A stretch of DNA of 64,000 nucleotides from Blastococcus litoris (GCF_003075095.1 NZ_QCZF01000004.1:310001-374000), one strand, 5' to 3'; counted from the stretch's first letter, positions 8,945 to 20,273 are shown. Notes: generated by a model not told the origin, from the sequence alone. Numbers and translations: made by a program.

Positions 8945-11340
8945 GACAGGAGGAGTGGCGGCCCTGGCGGTGGCTGGACCTGCGGCTCGTGCCCGCGGCC
9001 GTCGCGATCTGGGCCACGACCCTGGCCGCCCCGCTGGTCGCACCGTCAGCGCTCGGCTGGACGTGTCTCGCGGCGTGCCTGCTCGCCCTGGCCGCTGGGC
9101 GCCGTCGCGGACCGGCGGCGGCCGTCCTGCTGGCTCTCCTGGCCGGCCTCGCCGTCGCCTCGGCAGCGGCCGCGGTCCGCGGCGTCGCACGAGAGGGGTC
9201 GCCGCTGCGGGCGGCAGCGGAGGTGGAGCGGACCGCCTGCGTGGTGCTCGAACTGGACGGTGACCCCCACGTGCTGAGAGGCCCCGGCGGGCCGCGGGTG
9301 GTCGCCGACGCGACCGTGACCCGGCTCGTCGAGCGCGACGTGACCCACCACCTCCGCGCGGAGGTGGGCCTCTTCGGGCCGGCGGACGACTGGCGCGACC
9401 TGCTGCCGGGGCAGGCGGTCCGCGTGCGGGCCGGTATCTCCCTGCCGGAGGCGGGCGACACCGTGGTCGCGGTGCTGTCCGCTCGCGGACCGCCCGCGCT
9501 GGTGGGGGAGCCGGATCGTCTGCAGCGCGCCGCCGGCAGCGTGCGGGAGGCCCTGGTGGCCTCGGCCCGACGGGTCCTCGACCCTGCGGCGGCGGGTCTG
9601 CTCCCGGGCCTCGTCGTGGGCGACACCGCAGGGATGGACCCCGTGCTGGAGGACGACTTCCGGCGGGCCGGGCTCGCGCACCTCACCGCCGTGTCGGGGG
9701 CGAACGTCGCCATCGTCCTGGCCGGGGTTCTCAGGCCGTTGCGCCGCCGGGCGGTGGACCGCCGCGTGCAGGCGGTGGTCGCCGGCCTGGCGCTGGTCGG
9801 CTTCGTGGTGCTCGCACGCCCGAGCCCCAGCGTCGTCCGCGCAGCGGCCATGGGCGCGGTCACCCTGCTGGCACTGGCCTCCGGACGGTCCCGCGCCGCG
9901 GTGCCGGCGCTCAGCGGCGCAGTGGCCGTGCTGCTCCTGCTCGACCCCGGACTGGCGCGCGATCCCGGCTTCGCGCTGTCGGTGGCCGCGACGGCAGGCA
10001 TCGTGCTGCTCGCGCCGGGGTGGTCCCGCCGTCTGCGCGAGCGCGGCTGCTGGTCGGTCCTCGCCGACGCGGTAGCGGTCAGCGCAGCGGCCGGGGCGGT
10101 GACGGCACCGATCGTCGCCGGGCTGTCGGGAACGGTGAGCCTGGTCTTGCTGCCGGCCAACCTGCTCGCAGCGCCCGCGGTCCCGGCCGCCACCGTGCTC
10201 GGGCTGCTCGCCGCGGTCGTGGGCGTGCCCCTGCCGTTCCTCGGGGACGCGCTGGTGTGGGTGGCCGGCTGGCCCACCCGGTGGCTCGCACTCGTCGCGC
10301 AGCAGGCCGCGGCGGTGCCCGACGGTGCCGCGGGGTGGCCGGCCGGGGCGACCGGCGCCCTGCTGCTGGGCGTGCTCCTGCTGGGGACGGGATGGCTCCT
10401 GTGGCGGTTCCGGCCGCTGCGGCCGCTGGCCCTGGCCGCGCTCGTCGGTCTGCTGGTCGTCGGATGGCCGGTGCGGCAGGTCGTCCGCGGTTGGCCGCCG
10501 CCGGACACGGTGGCCGTCGCCTGCGACGTGGGGCAGGGTGACGCGTTCGTCCTGCCGGTCGGCGGCGGTGCCGGGGTGCTCGTGGACGCCGGCCCGGACG
10601 TCGCAGCCGTCGACCGCTGCCTCGACCGGCTCGGCATCGACGCGCTCCCGCTGGTGCTGATCTCGCACCTGGACGCCGACCACGTGGCCGGCCTGGCCGG
10701 CGCACTCGGCGGCCGGGACGTCGGCGTGGTGGCCACCGGCACCCTCTCGCCCGCGGACGAGAGGGTGCCGGCGTTCGAGGCGCTGGTGCGCAGGTCCGGT
10801 GGGCAGCGGGCGGTGCTGGTGCCCGGTGACCGCACCGGAGCAGGGGAGGTCGCCGTCGAGGTCCTGGCACCGGCACCCGACCGCGTCACCGCGGCCGCGG
10901 AGCCCAACGACCTCTCCCTGGTGGTGCGGACGGAGGTGCGCGGTCTGCGGATCCTGTTCACCGGCGATCTGGGCGCCGAGGCCGAGGCGCGGCTCGTGGC
11001 GCAGGGCACCGATCTGCGTGCCGACGTGCTCAAGGTGCCGCACCACGGCAGCGGCGACGCCGACCCGGACTTCCTCGCCGCCAGCGGGGCTCGCGTCGCC
11101 CTCGTCTCGGTGGGCGCGGACAACACCTACGGCCATCCCACGGCGCAGCTGCTGGACTGGCTGGGAGGGGCCGGCATGCGGGTGCACCGGACCGACCTGG
11201 AGGGCGACCTGGCCGTCGTCGGCTCCGCCGGCGAGTGGGGCGTCGCCGCCCGGGGGAGCGGGGGAACGCGGCGCCGCGGGCGCCGGCAGCCGCGACGACG
11301 GGCCCGGGTGCACGGGCGCGGGAACGTCGGTGCGCCGTGA
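8941..11340 (+). CDS. comEC: ComEC/Rec2 family DNA-uptake channel protein
   Basis: A 799-aa polytopic membrane protein. An N-terminal soluble (OB-like) segment is followed by the competence domain of many membrane helices, including the family stretch GLAHLTAVSGANVAI near residue 245. The C-terminal domain is metallo-beta-lactamase-like, with SHLDADHVAGL near residue 574 and VPHHGS near 700. The metal-ligand motif (HLDADH) is intact, so nuclease-type activity is plausible. The family transports single-stranded DNA into the cytosol. The GTG at 8941 is chosen because it overlaps the comEA stop (GTGTGA) and starts a hydrophilic N-terminus ahead of the first helix. Confidence 0.93.
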   Translation: MRQEEWRPWRWLDLRLVPAAVAIWATTLAAPLVAPSALGWTCLAACLLALAAGRRRGPAAAVLLALLAGLAVASAAAAVRGVAREGSPLRAAAEVERTACVVLELDGDPHVLRGPGGPRVVADATVTRLVERDVTHHLRAEVGLFGPADDWRDLLPGQAVRVRAGISLPEAGDTVVAVLSARGPPALVGEPDRLQRAAGSVREALVASARRVLDPAAAGLLPGLVVGDTAGMDPVLEDDFRRAGLAHLTAVSGANVAIVLAGVLRPLRRRAVDRRVQAVVAGLALVGFVVLARPSPSVVRAAAMGAVTLLALASGRSRAAVPALSGAVAVLLLLDPGLARDPGFALSVAATAGIVLLAPGWSRRLRERGCWSVLADAVAVSAAAGAVTAPIVAGLSGTVSLVLLPANLLAAPAVPAATVLGLLAAVVGVPLPFLGDALVWVAGWPTRWLALVAQQAAAVPDGAAGWPAGATGALLLGVLLLGTGWLLWRFRPLRPLALAALVGLLVVGWPVRQVVRGWPPPDTVAVACDVGQGDAFVLPVGGGAGVLVDAGPDVAAVDRCLDRLGIDALPLVLISHLDADHVAGLAGALGGRDVGVVATGTLSPADERVPAFEALVRRSGGQRAVLVPGDRTGAGEVAVEVLAPAPDRVTAAAEPNDLSLVVRTEVRGLRILFTGDLGAEAEARLVAQGTDLRADVLKVPHHGSGDADPDFLAASGARVALVSVGADNTYGHPTAQLLDWLGGAGMRVHRTDLEGDLAVVGSAGEWGVAARGSGGTRRRGRRQPRRRARVHGRGNVGAP

Positions 11341-11352
11341 CACCATGCAGAC

Positions 11353-12354
11353 GTGCCGGCCCGACCCGTCGAACCCACCTCGCGGTTGCGCGTCGTCATG
11401 GGCGAGGAGGAGCTGCTGCGCTCCCGCGCCGTCGGCGCCGTGCGCTCCGCCGTCCTCGAGCGCCACCCGGAGGCCGAGGTGCACGAGCTCGCGGCGGCGG
11501 GGCTGCCGATCGGGCATCTCGCCGACGTCCTGGCTCCGTCGCTGTTCGGCGGCCACCGGCTGGTCGTCGTCAGCGGGGTGCACGAGTCGGCCGCCGCCCT
11601 GGCGGACTCGCTGATCGGCTACGCCAAGGACCCCGATCCCGACCTCACGCTGGTGATCGTCCACTTCGGCGGCAAGCGCAACGAGGCGCTGGTCAAGGCC
11701 TTCACCGCGGCGGGTGCGGCGCTGGACGAGTGCCCGAAGCTCAAGTCACCGGGGGACCTCGCGGCCTTCGCCCGCAACGAGGTCCGCCAGTTCGGGGGGC
11801 GGATCACCGCCGACGCCGTCACCGCCCTCGTCGACGCCATCGGCAACGACCTGCGCCAGCTCTCGGCCGCGGCCAGCCAGCTGGTCTCGGACTTCGGCGG
11901 CAGCATCGACGGTGACGCCGTCGCCCGCTTCCACCGCGGTCAGGCCGAGGTGTCCGGCTTCACCGTCGCCGAGCGGGTGCTGGTCGGCGACCGGGCCGGC
12001 TCCATCGAGATGCTGCGCTGGGCGCTCGAGCGGGGCGTCCCGCACGTCCTCATCGCCGACGCCATCGCCGACGGCGTGCGCACCGCGGCCCGGGTGGCCT
12101 CGCTCAGCTCGACCAACCCCGGCGAGCTGGCCCGCACGCTGAAGATGCCGCCCTGGAAGATCAAGAAGGCGCAGGCCCAGTCCCGCGGCTGGAGCATCGA
12201 CGGGCTGCAGCAGGCGATCGGCGTGGCGGCCGAGCTCAACGCCGACGTCAAGGGCGCCGCGGCCAGCGCCGACTACGCCCTCGAGCGCGCGGTCCGGCGC
12301 ATCGTCACCATCCGTGCCGAGACGGGTCGGGGCCGGGTCGGCGCCGGCCGCTGA
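11353..12354 (+). CDS. holA: DNA polymerase III delta subunit
   Basis: HolA opens the beta sliding clamp as part of the clamp-loader complex. The 333-aa protein has the delta-type N-terminal AAA-like domain without a functional Walker A ([16 protein letters not shown]), the [13 protein letters not shown] strand, and the C-terminal region [18 protein letters not shown] that ends in the collar domain. The GTG at 11353 precedes the conserved start; an internal ATG at 11398 would remove the first strand. The gene follows comEC and converges with rpsT, the usual actinobacterial order comEC-holA-rpsT-lepA. Confidence 0.94.
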   Translation: MPARPVEPTSRLRVVMGEEELLRSRAVGAVRSAVLERHPEAEVHELAAAGLPIGHLADVLAPSLFGGHRLVVVSGVHESAAALADSLIGYAKDPDPDLTLVIVHFGGKRNEALVKAFTAAGAALDECPKLKSPGDLAAFARNEVRQFGGRITADAVTALVDAIGNDLRQLSAAASQLVSDFGGSIDGDAVARFHRGQAEVSGFTVAERVLVGDRAGSIEMLRWALERGVPHVLIADAIADGVRTAARVASLSSTNPGELARTLKMPPWKIKKAQAQSRGWSIDGLQQAIGVAAELNADVKGAAASADYALERAVRRIVTIRAETGRGRVGAGR

Positions 12355-12389
12355 TCCCCGCCCCGGTCACCAGGCCCCCGGACGCGAAA

Positions 12390-12419
12390 GAGCCCCCGTC
12401 CCGGACCGGGAGGGGGCTC
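12390..12419. terminator. Bidirectional hairpin terminator between holA and rpsT
   Basis: An inverted repeat of about 14 bp with one bulged G (GAGCCCCC...GGGGGCTC) lies between two convergent genes. The A's before it (CGAAAG) and CGTTCG after it give only a poor T tract, so termination efficiency is uncertain. Confidence 0.7.
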
Positions 12420-12453
12420 GTTCGACCACCGCGTCCGCAGACGCGGCGCCGGA

Positions 12454-12714
12454 TCAGAGACCGGCGGTGAGCTTCGCCAGACCCGACTTGCGGTTGGCGG
12501 CCTGGTTCTTGTGGATGACGCCCTTGCTGGCGGCCTTGTCGAGCGCCTTGCTGGCGGTGGCCAGGGCGGTGGCCGCGGCAGCGGAGTCACCCGACTCGGC
12601 AGCGGTGCGGACGCGCCGGACGGCGGTCTTCAGGGCGGACTTCACGGCAACGTTGCGCTGGCGCGCCTTCTCGTTGGTGATGTTCCGCTTCTTCTGGGAC
12701 TTGATGTTCGCCAC
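12454..12714 (-). CDS. rpsT: 30S ribosomal protein S20
   Basis: S20 binds 16S rRNA early in 30S assembly. The 86-aa basic protein begins with the family pattern [20 protein letters not shown] and ends with [22 protein letters not shown]. It starts with GTG, common for rpsT in this group. It is read opposite to holA and lepA; the 211 bp between its start and lepA's must carry divergent promoters. No gene lies in that gap. Confidence 0.97.
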   Translation of the reverse strand: MANIKSQKKRNITNEKARQRNVAVKSALKTAVRRVRTAAESGDSAAAATALATASKALDKAASKGVIHKNQAANRKSGLAKLTAGL

Positions 12715-12925
12715 GCGTGAGCCTCGAAAGTCTGGAGGGGATGGTTCTGACAATGCGTCCGGGCGGCAGGCGCCACAGGACCGGCCTGCAAGATTACCAG
12801 CGTCGTCGTCCCGAGCCCACCCCGGCACCGGGCGACCCACGGCACACGCCCGGGAGCCCCCGGGCGCACCCGGTTTCCCGGTACTCGCCCGGAGCCGGCC
12901 CGGGCCGTGGGACGATGGGCCCACT

Positions 12926-14751
<1,826 letters not shown>

Positions 14752-14755
<4 letters not shown>

Positions 14756-15408
14756 CCGGCCGGATCGACGCGGTCTGCGTCTCCGGCCCTCGGCCGATCC
14801 GCCTGCCGCGGGCCGGAGACACCACCAGCGCCATCGACAAGCGGCCGGTGCCCGGCCGGGTCGCCGTCCACCGGCTCGGTCTGGACGGCGACGTGCAGGT
14901 CAACCGGAAGTGGCACGGCGGCGAGGGCCAGGCGCTGTACGCCTACGCCCAGGAGGACGCCGACCGGTGGGCCGCCGAGCTCGACCGCGACCTGCCCGCC
15001 GGCCGGTTCGGCGAGAACCTCCGCACCAGCGGGATCGACCTGACCGGGGCGGTCCTGGGCGAGCGGTGGCGCATCGGCGATGTGCTGGCCGAGGTCACCG
15101 CGCCCCGCACGCCCTGCGCCAAGCTCCAGGCGCACTGGGGTGTGCCGCGGCTGATCAAGCGGTTCACCGAGCGCGGCCTGCCCGGCGCCTACCTGCGCGT
15201 GCTGGAGACCGGCGACATCGGCGCCGGCGACGGCATCGAGGTGGTCGAGCGCCCCGACCACGGGCTCACCATCGGATTCGCGTTCCGCGCGTTCACGACC
15301 GATCAGGACCTGCTGGCCGAGCTCGCTCCCGCCCGCGACGCGCTGCCCACGCGCAACCGGCCGAAGCTCGACGCGGCGGTCGCGTCACGGACCGGCGCCC
15401 CGGCCTGA
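14752..15408 (+). CDS. MOSC domain protein (YiiM-like)
   Basis: A 218-aa protein with a MOSC (molybdenum cofactor sulfurase C-terminal) domain. The stretch [17 protein letters not shown] and the conserved cysteine in APRTPCAKL (about residue 122) mark the family; the C-terminal part resembles the small helical domain of YiiM-type proteins. These proteins bind or transfer molybdenum cofactor to detoxify N-hydroxylated compounds. The GTG overlaps the lepA stop (GTGA), implying co-transcription. The specific substrate is unknown. Confidence 0.88.
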
Positions 15409-15418
15409 GGTCCGGGGC
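15397..15418 (+). terminator. GC hairpin at the end of the MOSC gene
   Basis: GCCCCGG and CCGGGGC flank an 8-nt loop containing the stop codon. There is no T tract, so it is a likely rather than certain terminator for the lepA-MOSC transcript. Confidence 0.45.
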
Positions 15419-15542
15419 CTGCGTGCCCTGCGCCGCACCTCCGACACGCCGCCCACCCCGGGGCCGTGCCGTCGGCTCCCCCCGAGCACCCGCCTGCCGA
15501 CCCCCTCCGGAGACGGTCCACCGGTGTGCAATCCCGTCAAAC

Positions 15543-15559
15543 GTTCGGCATAGCGGAAC
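15543..15559. promoter_or_regulatory. IclR-type operator copy 1, upstream of the importer operon
   Basis: GTTCGGCATAGCGGAAC is a near-palindrome (arms GTTC-GC / GC-GAAC). It agrees in 16 of 17 positions with the site at 20257-20273 between the iclR gene and the monooxygenase. It lies 38 bp before a -10-like TAGCGT, nearly the same geometry as the second copy (37 bp). This suggests both transcription units answer to the same regulator. Confidence 0.65.
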
Positions 15560-15573
15560 TACGGCCCGTGAAC

Positions 15574-15603
15574 GTAGCGCTGTGCGCTACGCCACGTTAG
15601 CGT
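15574..15603 (+). promoter_or_regulatory. Probable promoter of the importer operon with overlapping palindrome
   Basis: The -10-like TAGCGT (15598-15603) is 17 bp after a -35-position hexamer TAGCGC (15575-15580). That hexamer lies inside a perfect 7-3-7 palindrome (GTAGCGC, TGT, GCGCTAC; 15574-15590). The palindrome could be a second operator sitting on the promoter. Transcription would start near 15610, leaving a leader of about 85 nt before the GTG. Confidence 0.45.
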
Positions 15604-15693
15604 CCGGACGACCGCCGACGACGTGCAGCGCCTCAGCGCGACACCACGCGCCGGGCTCGTAGCCGTCAATGCCGACGTCTCTGGGAGGGCACC

Positions 15694-16602
15694 GTGCAGC
15701 CGTCCGCCGTTCCCGCATCGGTCCACCGGGGGGAGGTGAGCGCACCGGCCTCCCCGTCCGCCGCCGGGCCCGGCGGGCCCGCGGAAGCGGGCGGCGACGC
15801 CGGTCGGCAGGGGTCCGCCGGCACACCTGCCCGGCTCCGCCGGATCGGCCTCGGCCTGGCCGGCGTCGTCGGGGTCGTCGTCCTGCTGGAGCTCGTCGTC
15901 CGGACGGGCCTGCTGCCGCAGGCCTGGTTCCCGCCCCCGTCGGAGATCTTCCCGGCCTTCGTGCGGCTCGTCGCCGACGGCGAGCTGTTCGGCCCGGTGG
16001 GGCAGACCCTGCAGGGCTGGGTGCTGGGCATCCTCGCCGCCGCGGTCGTGGCCCTCCCGCTGGGCATCGCGATCGGGTCGGTGGAGCTGGCCCACCGGCT
16101 GACCCGGTTCCTGCTCGAGTTCCTCCGGCCGATCCCCCCGGTGGCCCTCATCCCGGCCGCCGTCCTGATCTTCGGCAGCAACCTCGACATGAAGGTGTTC
16201 CTCATCGCGTTCGGCACCTTCTGGCCGATCCTGCTGCAGACCGTCTACGGCATCCACGACACCGATCCGACGCTGCGGGACACCGCCCGGTCCTACGGGC
16301 TGCCGCGGCACGCCCGGCTGCTGCGCATCGTGCTGCCGAGCGCGCTGCCCTACATCGCGACCGGGCTGCGCATCGCCTCGGCCATCGGGCTGATCCTGGC
16401 CATCACGGCGGAGATCGTCGTGGGCACGCCCGGCATCGGGGTCCGCATCACCGACGCGCAGTCGGCCGGCAACGCCCAGGACGTGATGTACGCGTGGATC
16501 CTCGCCGCGGGGCTGCTCGGCTGGCTGCTCAACGGCGGGTTGCAGGCGGTCGAGCGCCGGGTCCTGCACTGGCACACCTCGTTCCGCGAGGTGGCCCGGT
16601 GA
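15694..16602 (+). CDS. SsuC/TauC-type ABC transporter permease 1
   Basis: A 302-aa inner-membrane permease of the taurine/nitrate/sulfonate group with about six helices after a roughly 50-residue Pro/Gly-rich N-terminal segment. The EAA-type loop that contacts the ATPase is visible as TARSYGLPRHARLLRIVLPSALP near residue 195. The GTG is preceded by GGGAGGGCACC, a good ribosome binding site. The gene leads an operon of permease, permease, ATPase and binding protein. Two different permeases imply a heterodimeric channel. The cargo is unknown; linkage to an IclR regulator and a ring monooxygenase suggests an aromatic or related organic acid. Confidence 0.9.
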   Translation: MQPSAVPASVHRGEVSAPASPSAAGPGGPAEAGGDAGRQGSAGTPARLRRIGLGLAGVVGVVVLLELVVRTGLLPQAWFPPPSEIFPAFVRLVADGELFGPVGQTLQGWVLGILAAAVVALPLGIAIGSVELAHRLTRFLLEFLRPIPPVALIPAAVLIFGSNLDMKVFLIAFGTFWPILLQTVYGIHDTDPTLRDTARSYGLPRHARLLRIVLPSALPYIATGLRIASAIGLILAITAEIVVGTPGIGVRITDAQSAGNAQDVMYAWILAAGLLGWLLNGGLQAVERRVLHWHTSFREVAR

Positions 16603-17513
16603 TCCGCGCCCGCGCGACCGACTGGGCGCTGGCCCTCGTCCTCCCCGTCCTGCTCCTCGTCGGCTACGACCTCTGGGCGCGCGGCGCGGGTGACTTCTTC
16701 TTCCCGCCGCTGTCGGTGATCGGCGCGGAGTTCGCCGAGGACTGGCTGTTCGCCCGGGTGCCGACCGACCTCCTGCCGAGCCTGGGCCGCATGCTCGCCG
16801 GCTACGCGATCGCCGTGGCGCTCGGCGTGGCGGCCGGGACGCTGCTCGGGCTGAGCCGCACGCTGGCCACGGCGCTGGAGCCGGTGCTGCAGTTCCTCCG
16901 CGCCCTGCCACCCCCCGCGCTCATCCCGGTCTCGCTGCTCGTGTTCGGTGCCGGGGACAGCGCGAAGGTGTTCCTCATCGTGCTCGGCGCGCTGTGGCCG
17001 GTGCTGCTGAACACCGTCGACGGGGTGCGCGGGGTCGACCCGACCGCGCTGGACATGGCCCGGTCCTACCGGATCCCGGCACGTGCCCGGCTCACCCGGG
17101 TCGTGCTGCCGGCCGCCCTGCCGCGCATCTTCGCCGGCGCCCGGACGGCGCTGTCGATCGCGATCATCCTCATGGTCGTCAGCGAGCTGGTCGGGGCCGC
17201 CAACGGCGTCGGGTACACCGTCCAGCTCGCGCAGCGAGGGTTCGACATCCCGGAGATGTGGGCCGGCACCGTCCTGCTCGGCCTGCTCGGGTTCGCCTTC
17301 AACGCCCTGTTCGTCGCCGTCGAGCGACGGGTCCTGCGCTGGCACCACGGCAGCACCGGTCGTGGCGGCGCCCCCACCGTCCGCCGCTCGCGGCTGCGGC
17401 GCGAGGCAGCGCGGCCCGCGCTCACCCCCACCCGCACCGCCGTCGCCGTCGAGTCCGCAGCCGCGGGCCCGGCCACCCCCGAAGGGACAGCCCCCGATGC
17501 TCGACGTCCGTGA
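16599..17513 (+). CDS. SsuC/TauC-type ABC transporter permease 2
   Basis: A 304-aa permease homologous to the preceding one. It starts at a GTG overlapping the upstream stop (GTGA). Membrane helices begin at LALVLPVLLLVGYDL; the coupling loop is MARSYRIPARARLTRVVLPAALP near residue 155. The last 50 residues form a charged, Pro/Ala-rich tail that overlaps the start of the ATPase gene by 17 bp. With permease 1 it should form the membrane pore. Confidence 0.9.
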   Translation: MIRARATDWALALVLPVLLLVGYDLWARGAGDFFFPPLSVIGAEFAEDWLFARVPTDLLPSLGRMLAGYAIAVALGVAAGTLLGLSRTLATALEPVLQFLRALPPPALIPVSLLVFGAGDSAKVFLIVLGALWPVLLNTVDGVRGVDPTALDMARSYRIPARARLTRVVLPAALPRIFAGARTALSIAIILMVVSELVGAANGVGYTVQLAQRGFDIPEMWAGTVLLGLLGFAFNALFVAVERRVLRWHHGSTGRGGAPTVRRSRLRREAARPALTPTRTAVAVESAAAGPATPEGTAPDARRP

Positions 17514-18261
17514 CCTGAGCAAGACCTACGCGCCCGGCGGCGAGCCGGCCATGGCCGGCCTGGACTTCTCCGTGGGTGAGCGGGAGTTCGTCTGCATCGT
17601 CGGCTCCTCCGGCTGCGGGAAGACGACGATGCTGCGCTGCCTGTCCGGGCTCCTCGCACCGACCGGCGGTTCCATCGAGCTCGAGGGCCGCCCCGTGCAG
17701 GGCCCGCCGCAGGACATGGCCTACGTCTTCCAGGACTACAGCCGCTCGTTGCTGCCCTGGCAGACGGTGGCCGGCAACGTCTCCTTCCCGCTCCGGTACA
17801 AGGGGCTGTCCAAGGCGGAGGCGGCCACCGCCACCGAGGAGGCGCTCGCGGCGGTGGGGTTGTCCGACCGCGGGCGCAGCTACCCGTGGCAGCTCTCCGG
17901 TGGCATGCAGCAGCGGGTGGCCATCGCCCGTGCGCTGGCCTACCAGCCCCGGATCCTGCTCATGGACGAGCCGTTCGCCTCGGTCGACGCGCAGACCCGC
18001 GCCGACCTCGAGGACCTGCTGCTCGACATCTGGCGGCGCTTCGAGATCACCGTCCTGTTCGTCACCCACGACATCGACGAGGCGGTCTACCTCTCGCAGC
18101 GGGTCCTCGTCCTGCACAAGCCGGCCCACGTCTTCGAGGCGATCGACGTCGACCTGCCCGCCGAGCGCGACCAGCTGGCCACCAAGCAGCTGCCGCGCTT
18201 CGGCGAGCTGCGCTCGCGCGTCCTGGCGAGCCTGCGGACCCCGGACGCCGTCCACCCCTGA
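17497..18261 (+). CDS. SsuB/TauB-type ABC transporter ATP-binding protein
   Basis: A 254-aa ABC ATPase with Walker A GSSGCGKT (about residues 37-44), the Q-loop region AYVFQDYSRSLLPW, signature LSGGMQQR, Walker B ILLMDEPFASVD and switch THDIDEAVYL, all intact. It should power the two permeases encoded just before it. The ATG at 17497 gives the standard N-terminus LDVRDLSKTY and lies inside the end of permease 2. Its stop is 56 bp before the binding-protein gene. Confidence 0.93.
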   Translation: MLDVRDLSKTYAPGGEPAMAGLDFSVGEREFVCIVGSSGCGKTTMLRCLSGLLAPTGGSIELEGRPVQGPPQDMAYVFQDYSRSLLPWQTVAGNVSFPLRYKGLSKAEAATATEEALAAVGLSDRGRSYPWQLSGGMQQRVAIARALAYQPRILLMDEPFASVDAQTRADLEDLLLDIWRRFEITVLFVTHDIDEAVYLSQRVLVLHKPAHVFEAIDVDLPAERDQLATKQLPRFGELRSRVLASLRTPDAVHP

Positions 18262-18317
18262 GCCGGCCCGTCCGGCCCTCCTGACCGCACCACCCCCTCA
18301 CGAAAGGGCATCCCTCG

Positions 18318-19301
18318 ATGAAGATCTGGTCCCGAACCGGCGCCGCCCTGGCTGCTGTCGCCCTGCTCGTCTCCGGCTGCGGCGGCTCCGACTCCGACTC
18401 CGACGGCGGCGGGAGCGGCGGTGGCGGGGACGGCGGCCCGATCACGCTCCGCGTCGCCGACACCAACGGGGCTCCGCTGTACTTCCTCAAGTACGGCATC
18501 GAGCAGGGCTTCTTCGAGGACGCCGGGGTCGAGCTCGAGGCCACCGCCTCGAGCGGCGGGGCGACGGTCATCCCGCAGCTGGTCAGCGGTGACCTGGACA
18601 TCGCCGGGTCCAACGTCGTCTCGGTGCTGATCGCCCGCAGCCAGGGGCTGCCCCTCAAGATGGTCGCCGCCGGGACGAGCACGTCCGAGGACCCGGAGCA
18701 GGACTTCTCCGCGCTGATGGTGCCGGCCGGCAGCCCGATCACCGACATCGGCCAGCTGGAGGGCCAGAAGGTCGCGGTCAACACCCTGCGCAACATCAAC
18801 GACATCGTGCTGGGCCACATGCTCGAGGACGCCGGCCTCTCCTTCGACAGCGTGGAGCTCGTGGAGATCCCGTTCCCGGACATGGCGGCGGCCATCGAGT
18901 CCGGCGACGTCGCGGCCGGGGTGCTGATCGAGCCGTTCATCACCGTCGCCGAGCAGCAGGGGCTGACGATCATCGGTCGTCCCTACTCCGACCTGAAGCC
19001 CGGCCTGCAGATCGGGACGTACGTGATGACCGAGCAGTTCGTGAACGAGAACCCGGACGCCGTCAGCGCCTTCCAGGAGGGCGTGCAGGCGACGGCCGAC
19101 GCCATCGCCGACGACCCGGACGCCTTCCGGGCGGCGTTGCCGCAGCTCGGCGACATCTCGCCCGAGCTGGCCGACCAGGTGCGGATCAACCTCTGGAAGG
19201 GCGAGACCGACCAGGAGTCCCTCGAGCTCATCCAGGGCCTGATGACGACGTACGGCCTCATCGACGAGGAGGTCGACCTGGACGAACTGGTCGTCGGCTG
19301 A
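18318..19301 (+). CDS. ABC transporter substrate-binding lipoprotein (SsuA/NMT1-like)
   Basis: A 327-aa extracellular binding protein. The lipobox is LVSGC (Cys21), followed by a Ser/Asp/Gly-rich linker (22-42). The mature part follows the SsuA/THI5 pattern: substrate-pocket start TNGAPLYFLKYGIEQGFFED, then SGGATVIPQLVSGDLDIAGS and the hinge NTLRNINDIVLGHML. A ribosome binding site GAAAGGG precedes the ATG. The family binds sulfonates, taurine, pyrimidine precursors or aromatic acids. The neighbouring monooxygenase and IclR regulator favour an aromatic or carboxylate ligand, but nothing in the sequence settles it. Confidence 0.88.
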   Translation: MKIWSRTGAALAAVALLVSGCGGSDSDSDGGGSGGGGDGGPITLRVADTNGAPLYFLKYGIEQGFFEDAGVELEATASSGGATVIPQLVSGDLDIAGSNVVSVLIARSQGLPLKMVAAGTSTSEDPEQDFSALMVPAGSPITDIGQLEGQKVAVNTLRNINDIVLGHMLEDAGLSFDSVELVEIPFPDMAAAIESGDVAAGVLIEPFITVAEQQGLTIIGRPYSDLKPGLQIGTYVMTEQFVNENPDAVSAFQEGVQATADAIADDPDAFRAALPQLGDISPELADQVRINLWKGETDQESLELIQGLMTTYGLIDEEVDLDELVVG

Positions 19302-19343
19302 GCCCGGTGGGTGCCGGCGGGGGAGTGCCGCCGGCACCCGCGT

Positions 19344-20159
19344 TCAGCTCGGGGAGGTCAGCCGCTCGTGCACCAGCGCCGCACCGCGCAATGCGGCCGG
19401 GGCGAGGGCCCGGATGGTCTCCCGGTCGCCGATGCGGCTGCTGGGCGCGGCGATGCCCAGCCCGGCCAGGGGCTGGCCGACGGTGTCCCGGAGCGCGACG
19501 GCGACCGCGCAGACGCCGTCGGCGCTCTCCTCCCAGTTGAGGGCGTAGCCCTGCTCGCGGATCTCGGCCAGCTCGGCCTTCAACCGGCCCATGTCCCGGA
19601 TGGCCGCGCTGGTGGTCGCCTCGGGCAGCCGGCCGTCCGGGTAGCGCCGGTCGAGCTCCTCGTCGGACAGCCCGGCGAGGATCGCCTTGCCCACGGCCGC
19701 AGCGTGCGCCGGCCGGACGACCCCCGTGCGGTTGCCGACCCGCACCGACCGCGGGCTCTCGGCGCAGTCGATGAACCGCACGGACGTGCCCTCGAGCACG
19801 ACGAGGCTCACCGTCTCCTGCGTCTCCTCCCGGAGCTGCTCCAGCACCGGCCGGGCGACCCGCCGGATGTCGATGCGGCTCACCGCGGCCAGCCCGATCT
19901 CGTAGAGCGCGGGCCCCGGCCGGTAGGCGCCGTTGGGTCGGTCCTGGTTGACGAATCCGCGGCGGCGCAGGGCGGTGAGCAGCCGGTGGGCGGTCGACCG
20001 GGCGACGCCGAGCAGATCGGCGGCCTCCGCGACCCGCAGGGCCTGGCGTTCCCCGATCAGCTGCAGGAGCCACAGGGCGTTGTCGACGGAGGTGGAGGTG
20101 ACCCCACCCGGTTCCGGGGGCGGCGCCAGGCGGCCGGCTGGAGGCCGAGAGTTCGACAT
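19344..20159 (-). CDS. IclR-family transcriptional regulator
   Basis: A 271-aa regulator with an N-terminal winged helix-turn-helix (about 22-85; ERQALRVAEAADLLGVARST is the helix-turn-helix core) and a C-terminal effector-binding GAF-like domain (about 95-265). It is divergent from the monooxygenase and convergent with the importer operon. Two almost identical 17-bp palindromes, one before each target unit, are its probable operators. IclR proteins often act as activators or repressors of aromatic catabolism in response to a pathway substrate. The ATG at 20159 is followed by a 20-residue Pro-rich lead before the DNA-binding domain. Confidence 0.92.
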   Translation of the reverse strand: MSNSRPPAGRLAPPPEPGGVTSTSVDNALWLLQLIGERQALRVAEAADLLGVARSTAHRLLTALRRRGFVNQDRPNGAYRPGPALYEIGLAAVSRIDIRRVARPVLEQLREETQETVSLVVLEGTSVRFIDCAESPRSVRVGNRTGVVRPAHAAAVGKAILAGLSDEELDRRYPDGRLPEATTSAAIRDMGRLKAELAEIREQGYALNWEESADGVCAVAVALRDTVGQPLAGLGIAAPSSRIGDRETIRALAPAALRGAALVHERLTSPS

Positions 20160-20256
20160 GGAGGAATCCTAGAGCCGTCCGGGGTCGTCCTCGCGGGGCT
20201 CCAGGAGGGATCGGCCCCGCGGGGTGATCCGGTAGGACGGATGTCGTCCGACGCAA

Positions 20257-20273
20257 GTTCGGCATGGCGGAAC
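20257..20273. promoter_or_regulatory. IclR-type operator copy 2, iclR/monooxygenase intergenic region
   Basis: GTTCGGCATGGCGGAAC differs from the copy at 15543-15559 by one base. It ends 14 bp before the -35 hexamer of the monooxygenase promoter, a position typical of an activator site, and could also serve the divergent iclR gene. Confidence 0.65.
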
